This document shows positions 1 through 14,100 of a DNA stretch of 64,000 bases, piece after piece (positions within the stretch are counted from its first letter, which is position 1; each line of letters starts with the position of its first letter). Below the pieces are notes generated by a model that was not told where the DNA came from, did not search any database, and saw only the letters and a list, made by a program, of their open reading frames with translations. The stretch is from Casuarina equisetifolia (lineage: Eukaryota > Streptophyta > Magnoliopsida > Fagales > Casuarinaceae). The DNA lies in NCBI GenBank assembly GCA_028551475.1, contig CM052360.1:12016501-12080500 (forward strand). The letters are read 5' to 3'. The position numbers and the translations under genes are program-made.

Positions 1-4
1 TGCG

Positions 5-2405
<2,401 letters not shown>

Positions 2406-3728
2406 GAATTTAGATCAGATTTCCTTTCGAAGAGTCCCGGAAGTTGGAAAACGAGTTCCTATAATGATAAATAATGGTCCCCGTCATGGTGCCTTCTCTA
2501 TAGCTCTTTTTTTAATCTGCAGTGACTATGGAGAAGGATAAAATTGTAGTTCATGTGGATATTATGAGGTTGGGGTTGTTTCTATACCCAAATCCTTTAC
2601 CTTTTCCATGACGGGTTGATAAGATAAACATATGTGTAACTTTACTTGTATTATCATATACAGTCTTATAATCCATCACTGTCTCGCACTTTACTCCCTT
2701 CCCTTTTAACTCAAGCATCTCGCCGTCTATGCACATTTAACTTCAAGGCTGCCAATTTTCCGACCGACACATGAAAAACCAACGTTAAATTTTTAGTTCC
2801 CCGTGGATCTGCTGTTGTATCTAGAAAGAGTTGCTGCGATAAGGCTGTGATAGAAATTCTTTTAAACATGGCCTTCAAATCTGTGGGGCCTGTTGTCGTT
2901 GTTGTTGTGCTTATGTTGTTTCGAGGTCTCCCGAAATGTTCGGGTTTTCTCGAGACCCACTTGAAAGTTAGCGCTAAACTTCTGGCACCGTCCTTTTTGA
3001 ACCGAACACCTGGCGAATCAGTTACGGTCAGGCTGTGGGCCTTATATTTAAACGTTAAACTTCTGGATGGGGCTTTTCTGTTGACATTTAGGAAATCATC
3101 TAGGATGCGCGGTGTCATTTTTGAATTGAAATCTTGCCGCGGTAATGCAGCGTACAATTTCTTTTCGTTTCAAATTGGTTAGGTGTGTCTCTGATGCTAT
3201 GTTTTTCCCTTTACATCTAAATCACGTTCAATTGTGGATACTTTACGCACCACTAAATCACATTTAACCACGTTCGCTTGTACACGCAGCTATCAGTTTG
3301 GTAAATTTACACACCATGAAATCACATTTAAAACCATGATCACAAGGATTTTCTTAAAAGTACCTTGATATAAACCATAGAAAAATGTTAGAAAAATGAT
3401 ATCCGTTGAAGTCAAGCAATAATTCTTATCGTGTCTCGTACGCATCCACTTGGAAGGAACAAGAGCGCGTTCCTCAAGTCAGCTTTTGAGACACAGCTAA
3501 TCAAATTGAAGTCACATGCAGACACCAGCTTTTCCGTGGTCCGTGTAACGTAATTTTGAGGTCCTATCTTTCTGTGGCGCATATAACAACAGCATGAGTT
3601 ACCGGGAATCGTAGGGGTCATTGGATGTTGGTTCTCGTGATCTTAGCTTTTGCCCCGCATCTCACTAACGGATTGAGTCACCCGACGCCCAATTCAAAAG
3701 CAGAAATACTCGGACCGCACCCTTCTGA
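2406..3728. other. Intergenic: BAM1 3' region and upstream of the KIN-like gene
   Basis: No gene is supported here. The first few hundred bases are probably the BAM1 3' UTR. A reverse-strand open frame at 2711-3157 lacks an ATG start and resembles no family I know. At about 3215-3345 a motif close to AAATCACATTTAA recurs two or three times with CACCA and CACGTTC neighbours, a degenerate short tandem repeat. Confidence 0.5.
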
Positions 3729-3734
3729 ACCGAC
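3729..3734 (+). promoter_or_regulatory. CRT/DRE element (ACCGAC)
   Basis: A perfect ACCGAC core, the CBF/DREB binding site of cold- and drought-induced plant genes, lies about 160 bases upstream of the KIN-like start codon. A second CCGAC core is at 3682-3686. Six-base motifs occur by chance; the position and the type of gene downstream make this one more credible. Confidence 0.5.
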
Positions 3735-3794
3735 AAGTGCGGTAGCAGAATCCTCGACGCCCAGGTGTCACTTCCTATGAAGACCCACAGGTGC

Positions 3795-3800
3795 TATAAG
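3795..3800 (+). promoter_or_regulatory. Probable TATA box of the KIN-like gene
   Basis: TATAAG lies 94 bases before the ATG at 3894, leaving room for a 5' UTR of about 60-65 bases. Confidence 0.45.
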
Positions 3801-3893
3801 TACTTGAAGCGTGCAGTGTAGAAAAGCATTGAGATCAAAAGAAAAACTTGGTTATACAGCTCCAGTGTTGAATTACTACTTTTCTCGGCAAAC

Positions 3894-4455
3894 ATGTCTA
3901 ACGTGCAGCAAAATTTGCAGGCAGCCCAAAACGAGGGCCAGGTAGGAAGAGATATTTCAAAAGAATGTGGTCATTTATCGGCTTTATCAGCAATTTCGCG
4001 CCGCGTTTGCTTACTGTTTTGGCATTTATGTTTTGACGTTGACAGGCTAAGGCTGACGAGTGGGCTCAGTCCACAAAGGACACAGCCAATGCGGCAAGGG
4101 ACAAGACCGCTGAAGCCACTAACTCGGCCAAGGAGTCTGCCCAACAAGGGAAGGACAGCAGTGCTGGTTTCCTCAATCAGGTTGTCTCCCTTTCGATGCT
4201 AATGCCATTTGGTGTGTGTGTGTAAATTTGTTTTTTAGGTAATCTTGGCCATCAGCTCGTTCAAGCTCTGGAAAACTGTGTAGACGCTCCATGCAGATGG
4301 CAGTTTTGTTAAGACTAGGAAAGTTGGAATGTGTATGTATATTACTTGACATTGCGATACTTGTCTTGGTGCAGACGGGAGGACAGATGAAAAACATGGC
4401 TCAGGGCGCTGTGGACAATGTGAAGAACACCCTTGGAATGGGTGACAAGAAATGA
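3894..4455 (+). CDS. KIN/COR6.6-like small hydrophilic stress (LEA-like) protein
   Basis: Three exons (3894-3941, 4046-4180, 4375-4455) encode 87 residues. The product is almost wholly hydrophilic, rich in Ala, Gln, Lys, Asp and Asn, without a signal peptide or membrane segment. Eleven-residue-like Ala/Lys patterns such as TANAARDKTAEATNSAKESA would form an amphipathic helix. It ends with GAVDNVKNTLGMGDKK, like the tails of KIN1/KIN2 and related LEA-like proteins, which accumulate in cytosol and nucleus during cold, drought or ABA treatment. A protective membrane or protein stabilising role is known only loosely for the family. Both introns have clean GT-AG ends and the frame closes at a TGA. 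The upstream CRT/DRE and TATA box fit stress induction. Assignment rests on composition and tail motifs, so the exact subfamily is uncertain. Confidence 0.8.
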
Positions 4456-5173
4456 GAGGAAAACAGCTGTGTCTCTCTCTAATCATGATGCATCCCGCAT
4501 TTAGCAGCGGCTTAAGGTTTATTTAGGTTCTTGCTCTTTCCCAACCAGCTGGTATAAGGAAAATCTCCCTTAGGAAGAGATTCTTTGAAGGATCCTCCTC
4601 GGCTGTAATAAAGCCCATTGTTTTCTCTTCTTTTTACCTTCTTCGTTGATAGTAGCAGGTGTAATAAGGCTTGATAATAATATGTAGACGCGATGCGCTG
4701 CCTTCTTTCACTTTCTTTCACTTTCTTCAATGTCTTTCCATTCGAAAAAGTTGAGTGTCTTTTTTGTATTCTCCCTTCCCATTGAAAAACAGAGACGTTA
4801 AAAGGTTTAAATTCAATCTAAAAATGAATTCAAGAGTTAAAAAATTTCTCTAATTACTAAACAAACTCCACTGCATACTGTATCGTTTAAACGAAGATAT
4901 ATATATCTATATATATATTTTTTCAAAAGAGAATGTATTAATGCAGCGAGGCGCCACTCGTAACTGTCAACGGTCAAGTAAGGTAAACGAACCCTGCTGA
5001 TTGGTTCCTTTGTTCTACGTCCTTCTAAGACCTTCTACTCCACTTACGTGGAACTGCGGCATAAGCCCGCCACTGCCACAAGATCCCCCTCTTTCCTCAA
5101 CAGAACTACAAAACTGCCATGCCTGGTATTGACACTTAGAGAGCTCATCCCCGCGGCTCTTTCACTCTCTGCC
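4456..5173. other. Intergenic with AT dinucleotide tract
   Basis: This holds the 3' region of the KIN-like gene and the promoter of the lipase gene. An (AT)n tract lies at 4896-4919. Upstream of the lipase ATG there is an inverted CCAAT box (ATTGG, about 5000) and a weak heat-shock-element-like run (TTC, AGA, TTC at 2-base spacing, 5023-5035) with a mismatch in the middle unit. No other gene seen. Confidence 0.45.
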
Positions 5174-8100
5174 ATGGCCACGCACCTCCAATTCCCCCAG
5201 TGCACCTCTTTCCTCTCCCGCAGGCTCTGCTGTCTCCGAACCTCTAACTTCTCTCGTTGGTTCCCTGATACGTTTGACGGGAAGGTCAGGGTTTTCGCTT
5301 TGAGGGAAAAGCTCAGAGGCGGGGAGGGAGTCCGCCCGGTTTATTGTATCTGTAGAACCGGCTCCGAGATCGAAGGGGTTTCGGTTCAAGAGGAGGAGAA
5401 TGAGCGGCCTCCTTTTGATATTAATCTCGCTGTCATTCTTGCTGGTTTTGCCTTCGAAGCCTACACAAGTCCCCCAGTAAATGATCCTTAAACTTTTGTT
5501 TTTCTTTCCCTTTTTAATAGTTTTAGCTTTTGGGTGGGTTCTGTTTAGTTGCTGATAATTTTTTTGGGAAAACTGAAAGAATTGAATTCAGATTTTTTTT
5601 TTTTTTTTGCCGTTTAATTCCGAGTGTAAGACGATGAATCAAATTTATGTAGAAATAGGAGGATGAAGATATTACTCCGGAAATTTAGTCATGGTTTTAA
5701 GCTAACTGGACAGTGGACCGATAAAAGAAACAGGAAGTTTCTTTGCCGACGAGCCAATGGCGGTTAATTTAGCTTAATTCAGTTCGGTTTCTAAATGAGT
5801 AAACGAAATAAGTGGGAGATAACAAAAGCCAAACGAGACAACATGGAGAAAATTGTTCCAATTACCGTTCCTTTCCCCTGCACGGCGGTTAATAAATGGT
5901 CTTGACCAAGTATCATTCTTAAGTTTCAAGTCCTGGAAATCAGAGGAAAGGAAGATATTATTTAATCCTACCCCATATTGTTTCTTTTATTTGGTAACCG
6001 AGCAGGAAACCACAAGTTTTAACTAGTTAGGATTTACAAGAATAACAATTGAGATTCTTTTTCCCTTCTTAAGAGTTAGATGATAGAATACAAGACTCAG
6101 GGGTGATCTCTTTTTATTTTTTATTTTATTTTTACGTCTTTTTTTTTTGGGAAAAGGGCAGATATTTATTCATCCAGATAAGTAAATGGGAGAGAATCAA
6201 CCAGTAGTGTTTAGTTTTGGTCAATTCTGATGTTTTCTTATACATTTGCTTCATTTTGCTAAGGAAAATGTCGGAAGGTTTGAAGTTGATGCTGCAGACT
6301 GTAAGACAGTGTATCTCTCAGAGTACGTGAACGTTTTCTGTTTCAGTGTTATAAGCCAGATTAATCAAACATAAGTAGTGTCATTCTCTTTTGCAGAATA
6401 ACATTTTCAGTATTTGCTGATATGACAATTGAAATCTGGTCAAAGTCGTGGTATTCAGTTAAGTGAGTCCAAATTGAAAATGGGCAATTGAGGACTTACC
6501 ACAAAAAATTTCCCTTTCATACCTGCAGGTCATTTGTACGTGAGATATATGACGGTCAGCTGTTCATAAAGTTAAAGAAGGGTTTGGATTTACCTGCAAT
6601 CGATCCATGGGTGGGTTATCTTCTTTTTTCTTTTAGGTATAGAGGACTACTTCTTTTCCTTACTCTTCCAACTTTTTATATGGCTTTTAGGGAACAAGTG
6701 ATCCATATGTGGTCATGCAATTTGATGGACAGGTTGTCAAAAGCAAGGTCAAATGGGGGTGAGTAATTTATTCTTTCGTTTTTTCTCGGTGAAACTGAAA
6801 GCTTAAATTCTGCATGGATTATGGCTATTGCTTGCTTAAAAACTTTGGTAATGCTGATATGTCGTGCCTTTGGGTCTTTTATTTATGTATGTAATTTTAC
6901 CGAGATTGCTAGTTGCTTGGACATGGTGCCTAGAGTTTGACGAATTTAGGTTAGATAAATGGCTAGGTAATGTTAAAATGACCTAGAGATCTGGGAGTTA
7001 GAAAGCTAAGAACAATTTTCTCACCATAAACTGCTTTGTGCAGTCTGTTATAGAAAGGCTATTCTTTGGTTGATTTATTCCAGTTAGACTCCTTTAATAT
7101 CGTGATTTTGTACTGTTGTGAAAGGGAGACTGGGATTTTACTGTTAGTTTTCTCTTTTATGTGTGTTAAAATTTATTTAGATCTTTCGTGGACCCTCACT
7201 ACATCTTATTGTACATTGTAAGTATGAAAACTTTCTTTCAATGCTGTATCTTTTCGCCTTCTCACTTGGTGGTGTTCAAGATACTGGATGAATTTTGGAA
7301 ACTTGTATAATTTCTATATTTTACTCTTTTGCTTGTCTATCAGAATTCCTTTTTGGGTGTTTGTGGCTTGGTGAAATCTACTTGTAGTGTATACAAATAG
7401 TCTTAACCATAGACAGAGGTATCGAACTCACTGTTCATGTTTGTTTTGTGAATGAGCATGTTGTAATAATTAGAGTTCTTATGTTGAAAGATATGTTTCA
7501 TGAGTTGTAACTCGTGGGACACAAATATCAAATCTAACATATTAAGGAAAGCTAGGAAGTTTATGGTGGATTGAGCCCTTACTTGAGTTTGACTGTGTCT
7601 ACAATATTATGGTTACAGGAAAAAGGAGCCTACATGGAATGAAGAGTTTGCTTTTAATATCAAGCAGCCTCCAACAAAATTTCTCCAGGTTTGTTTGTTG
7701 CTCATTAATCTTATCATTTTGTTAAAAAAATGCACTTGGCTGCATATCTGAAGCTGCACCATTTATTCTTCTCTTTCCTTATTTTTTTTTTCCTTTTCTT
7801 TCTTTTCACTATTGTCTTAAACATTGCAGAATTAGAGATGAGGCAGTAAGCACATCAAAACAAGTGGTAGTGCTTCTTTGTTTTAAGTGGTTGTCTGAGA
7901 AGTCTGATGGAATTAGAGCAATGAGTTTTCTGTTATCAAAATCTTCAAAGATGTTTCACAAAGAGTAATGATGTTTTGTTTTTCTGGCAATGAATCATCT
8001 TGGAACAAAATGTAAAGACTTTCTTTAGAAAAATGATAAAGAAATATATATTATTTAGCATTTTTTCAATTTGATGCCTAGTAATAAATTTTTTTTGATG

Positions 8101-11100
8101 ATTCTTGTTTCCTCCTTATGAAAAAAATATCCATGTCATCTTTAATTTGATACAACTGAGTTATTCATTTATGACATTGAATTTATTTTGTTTAAGTTCA
8201 TGCCTGAAATTTTAGTCAATTTTAAACAGAGAAGCCTCTTCATATTTCTGATCTTCCAATGTTTTACAACACGAGATGAGGTCTTAATACTTTATATGCG
8301 TATTGGCTGGTTAAACTAGAGGATCCTGATTGGAATAAGTAATTTTTCTAGAGTTAAAGTAGGAATCATAAGAATTGAAAGGTAGAGCTGTATAGATAAG
8401 ACAGAGTAATCATATGAATATTGCTATATTTGATCATGATCAACCATGGGAGAGTTACCTCCTAAACATTAGACGTATGAACAGCATCTATCTTGTTAAT
8501 TCTCTCGAACCATTACTAGTTACTATCTTCATCCTATACTGTTCCTTCACAACTCCAATTTGGAAGTTTGCTGACCAGAATTTTAAGTTGTACCCTTTAT
8601 TCTGATAAAGCATCCACTTTTTCTTTTTGCTTTAAGTGAGTTCAAATTATGGAGGGTAATTTTGGTAATCAATAAGTTATTCTTCATTCCCCGACCAAAA
8701 AAAAGAAATGATAACTTCCTATTTGAAAGATTTCTTTGAAGTGGATGAACAAGTTAGGACAGGAGCTTTTGAATGAACAAAAGACCTACTGTTTCATAAT
8801 CGTAGCCATTATAACCATTTGTTATTATCAACACCAGATGGTGGTTCCTGTTGTTTTAAAAGAGGATTTCCTTGTACAAACACAGTAAGACTGATGGGTC
8901 AATTTGTAGATTTGGTGAAATCATTCAAGAGAAACTATGTCTATGTGTATGAGTATGTGTTTGCTGCCAATATTGTTTTTAAGGTTTACGCAATTTTGGT
9001 TCTTGTTTTCTAACATCTGTTAAGGTTTAGATTGCAGCTTGGGATGCAAACCTTGTAACTCCACATAAGCGCATGGGTAATGCGGGTATTAGTCTGGATG
9101 GCCTCTGTGATGGTAAGAATGTAACTAAACGCTGGGTTGTGTTGATGTTTGTAGTTGACAATCTAGCCCAATTTTGAACTAATTGGGTTGGGTTTGCGTG
9201 CCCCAATGTTTAGAAAATGCGTTATGTTCCTTACTGTGTTTATGTAAGAACTTGTGATGTCAACTGAAATATTATAGATATTTCAACTTTCTTCTCTCTC
9301 TCTTTTTTTTTTTTTTGGTGTGTTTGTTGGGGGGGTTCCCTTTTTTAGTGAAAACGAAACTTTTCATTTTCTTTGTTGGGTAAGCTTACTGAGGTTCAGC
9401 AAGTTAGTTGGACAAAAGGCTGCAAAATCTTGTTTTAGTATGATCTAATAAGAAACATGTCCTTTCTAGGAAATTCACATGAGATAATGGTGGAATTGGA
9501 AGGAATTGGTGGTGGTGGAAAGATACAGCTGGAGGTAAGTTTCCGTGGCACGCAAGAAAATAAACAGTATGTTAGCAGTTCTGGGGTTTAAAAGGGATTT
9601 TAGGTACCTTTCTTATTGTTAGGAGAATCCAAACTCAAGTTGATTCGATGCTGCTAACAAAGTAAAAAAACTGAATTTCATATAAACCTAAAATATCTTG
9701 TTATACTTGAAACTTTGTGCCTTTTGACTTTGCAAAAGATTTTCCATTGATTTGAGTTGATACACATTCCATGTCCATTAGATATTATTCTAGTCCTAGC
9801 AGAAAAAAGAATCAACTGGTTTCATGTTTGATATGCATTGATATCTCTTGGAAGAAACAAGCTTGTCTATGTTTTAAAGTTTTTCACTCTGGATAACTGC
9901 TAGAGGAGTTGGGATGTAAGGGAGGTCAAGAACATATGTCTTAACATCGGATTACCTTGATATGCACCAGAGGCATGGAGTGATGCCATTTGAAGGTGGA
10001 GAAGGGATTAGCAAGCTGAAAAATCCCATCTTTCAAGAGTTGGGAGTGTGACACTGATAAGATTCACCCTGCTCGCATCCTTACTTTTCTCCTCTCTTAT
10101 CCTGTTTATTTAGCTAACAGTTTGGCGAAGTTACAAAGGATATTTCTTGTCAGAGACATTGAATGAATTTAGGTATAAATATAGTTGATTAGAATGTGAT
10201 ATGGTACTGATAAATGCATTTGGATTGGCTATTCGCAAACTAAGACCCTTTAACCAACAATTACTTGGAAAATTGTTATTGAGGTGGAACATGATTATTT
10301 TTTATGAGATCACAGCTGCAAAATATGAGAAAATTATGGATGAGTGGGCTTAGGAAGAGGTGAGAGGACTTTATGGTATGAGTTTGTGGAAGAACATCAA
10401 GAGTAGTGGGAACTATTTTCTTGATTTCTATGTTTCAAGATAGTCGGTGGTACCAAAGCTTCAGTTCATATGTGATAGTACCTTTGTTTATGCTGCACCT
10501 AGGCATGAATTTCCTGACTTCTTGATTCTTGAGGATGATAAAATTGTAATTACATATATTCTGGCGATACAAGGAATGGGAATTTTTTAGATCTAAGAGA
10601 TCTTAGTAGCATTAGAAATTAGGATTCAGTTGCCACCGTTTAGGATATTCTGTTATAATGTTAAGTGAACATGAAGATAGAATATGTTGGGGTTCCTCTA
10701 TGAAAGGAACCATTGACGTTCCCTCATTCTAATGCTCTTGTAGAAACACTAAAGATTAGATTTTGAGTGAGGAATATTTGGATGCACTGATCCTTGGACA
10801 TCATTTGAGTGAACGGCTGCGTGGGGCTGGATTTTGATAATCTGATAACAGCGGAAAATAGTTGTGTTTAGATACTGAATGTGAATAGTGGAGAATATCA
10901 CCCTCCTCCTGCATTGGGTCACGCCGAGAAAATTTTGTTCTTCAGTTTTGTTTCTTTTGGATGCATTAGAGTATGTGGCACGTCTACTAAATTTTTTATC
11001 AGTAAAAGGTAGACCGTTGTTGTGGCTATTCCACCGAGTATAACTTAGAGGGAAAGAACTAACTGTAATGTGAACTTTATGTAGTTGAATTAAAATTCAC

Positions 11101-14100
11101 TGAAAACTATTCTCCTATTTTCACTGTCTGGTTGGCTGTGGGTTTTCGCAACATGGATTCTTATTTTTTCTTAAATTTCGTTTGTCTTCTAAATCGTTTG
11201 TAGTTTATGGAGAGGACAAATATACTCATCTTGTTATCTTTTCTTTCATTCTCTTATAAAATTTATATTTATTTCTAATTGAGAAAGTTCCATATCGATG
11301 AGGAGCAAGCTGTAGAAAAGTCTTTTGGGTCTTCTTGCTTTTTTGGTTTGTGTTTTTGTTTTCTTTACCCCCTGTTTTTGAACTGTAAATGGCGAGAGCT
11401 TTTTGGAGATATTCATCTAGATACTATTTAGAGAGGGAAGAAGAAATATACGGGAAATAATAGGAGTAAAGCTGCCACTGGTTTGGCATATTGTTCTCTC
11501 CTTTCGTATGAGGTTGAATAAATTGAGTTTTAAGATCAAACGACTTATTTCTTTATGCATTTTTGGCACTTGTTCACGTTTTGAAGTCTATTGGTTTTAG
11601 CAGCACAGAATTAAGTGTTGGTGGTGGTCCCTGATCTTATTCTTAATCCTTCAACTGCTGCTTTTTTACTTGCTACTCTAAGATTTATTTAACATTTCTA
11701 TTCAGGTTAAGTACAAAACTTTCGATGAAATTGATGAGGATAAAAAATGGTGGGGGGTCCCTTTTGTTTTGGAATTTCTTCGGAAACAGGGTTTTGAGTC
11801 TGCTCTGAAAAAATTTATGGGATCTGAGTCGGTGCAAGCGCGTCAGTTTGTAAAATATGCTTTTGGGCAGTTAAAAGCATTCAATGATGCACAGCTTTTG
11901 AAGGGTCGGTTCTCAAATACTTGGGATGGCACTGAAGGACTGGAAAAATCAAATGATTCTATAGTATCAGATATGCCTTCAGAAATTAATGATGATTCAG
12001 AAGCCTCTTCTAATGGCACGGACTACAATGGACCCTTCATATCAGAGGCTTTTCGTACAGATAATGGTTGGAAGGGGAATGGTGATTCCCCCAAACCAGT
12101 GACACCAGTTGGTGATTCAGTCCAATCTGATAAAGTTTTTTGGAGGAACTTTGCTGATCTTATCAATAAAAATGTGGTTAAGAAATTTGGTCTCTCTGTT
12201 CCCGAGAAACTGAAGTGGGACGGGTTTGACTTATTAAATATAATTGGTTTACAGTCGCAAAAACTTGCAGAAGCAGGTTATATTGAATCAGGGCTTGCAA
12301 CTCCAGAAGGTTCGAATGGTGAGATTGATAAAACAAGCGACTCACTTAGCAAGAGCACAATTCAGACTTCAATACCAGATATTAAAAAATTGACAGAGGA
12401 AATAATGAAGCAAACCGATTCTGTTCTGGGAGCATTAATGCTTCTGAATGCAACAGTTTCTCAATTAAGGAAGGATGGACGTCCTGTAGAAAAGAGAGAA
12501 GCAAACGAAGAGGATTTTACAAAAAAGGAAGATGATAATGATGTGAGATACTATGAAAGTGAGAAGCTTTCCAGTTCTAGTATTCAGTCAGTGGTGGATG
12601 AAAAGAGAGCTGAGGAAATGAAAGCACTGTTTTCAACTGCAGAAACTGCCATTGAAGCATGGGCAATGCTTGCGACCTCAGTGGGCCATCCTAGTTTTAT
12701 TAAGTCTGAATTTGAGAAAATATGTTTCTTAGACAATGCAACCACAGACACACAGGTACGCTTTATTTCTTAGCGGGGAGTTCACTTTTCTTGCTATATT
12801 TCTCTGAGCTCATTATGATAGACCTGTTACCTAAACCATAATAAATGGTGAAATGTGTTCATTTGAATCACTAATTATAGAGGGCGGCAGGTTGCAATTT
12901 GGCGTGATTCTGCGAGGAGGAGATTAGTAATTGCTTTCAGAGGAACAGAACAAGTATGCTCTATCCTACTTTTCTCCTCGGTGGAGTTGGGGTTTTGACT
13001 CAAATTTTAGATTGCTCATACATTTATTTTTCAGGCACGATGGAAGGACTTGAGAACTGATCTGATGCTTGTTCCTGCTGGGTAATATATTACCTACCCT
13101 AGCTACAAATTGTGAAGTGGCTTTTTAATCTTTATTCCTTTCTAGAGCCCTTCTCTGGCAACATAACTAGTTTATCGTCTGAACTTCTTCAAAACGGTGC
13201 CCTTACTGATTTGGAAGATGTGGCTGTAATGAAGAGATTAAATATCTCCAGCACAACTTGCATATTATCAATAGCCGAATAATACTTTGTTATATTTAGG
13301 GCAGAAAATGTGTTTTCCTGTGTTCATTCCTGCTAGAATTATCCTTTCTGGTTTATATCAGTGAAGCATTCTTTTCTTTGTAATAATGTTAGCCTGGCCA
13401 CGGGGCCTTTGATTGACTTATAAAGCAATTTCAATTTCTTCTTTATGTAATTCCTTTTAGAAGTATCTTTTTTATGTATGCTTTCTTTTGTTGATTGTCA
13501 TATACATATGCAGGCTAAATCCTGAAAGGGTAGGTGGGGACTTCAAGCAAGAAGTTCAGGTGACGTAATGAGATGCAGGCTGTTATAACAAAACTTTTGT
13601 TTACTTTAGTCATGGTTGTCTAATTATTTCAGGTTCACAGTGGTTTTCTAAGTGCATATGATTCGGTCAGGACAAGGATAATTTCTCTCATTAAACTTGC
13701 AATTGGTTGTACGTAAGTTTGCCTCTTATTCAACTTTGTTTTGATTGGGAAGCTTACATCTTAGTATTGCACGAGAGAAGTACTTTAGATAGTTCATTTT
13801 GACAATAATATTTAGTGAAAAGTAAAGAGAAAAGGGTGAGAAAACAAGGTGTAGAGAATTAATATTTTGGTCTAATTCTTTTACTATGTCAATAAAGAGA
13901 GAGCTTTGAAATTTATCTATGTTCATCATTTAAGCCCTTGTCTAGTACATTGAACATCCCAATATACCCTTTCGATACAGACAGTGACTACCCACAATTC
14001 TATCATTCGACCCAATTTAACAGACTTGAATTGAAATGCAACAAATCTCATGAATTCCACTCAATTTCTTTATATTAGAAGTTAACGTTTTTTACTCATT

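Noticed and set aside
2711..3157. Reverse-strand 148-codon open frame
   Set aside because: Begins with TTG rather than ATG, no family resemblance, no splice context.
5048..5173. N-terminal extension of the lipase
   Set aside because: The upstream part of the frame begins with GTG and has no ATG; 5174 is the first in-frame ATG with good context.
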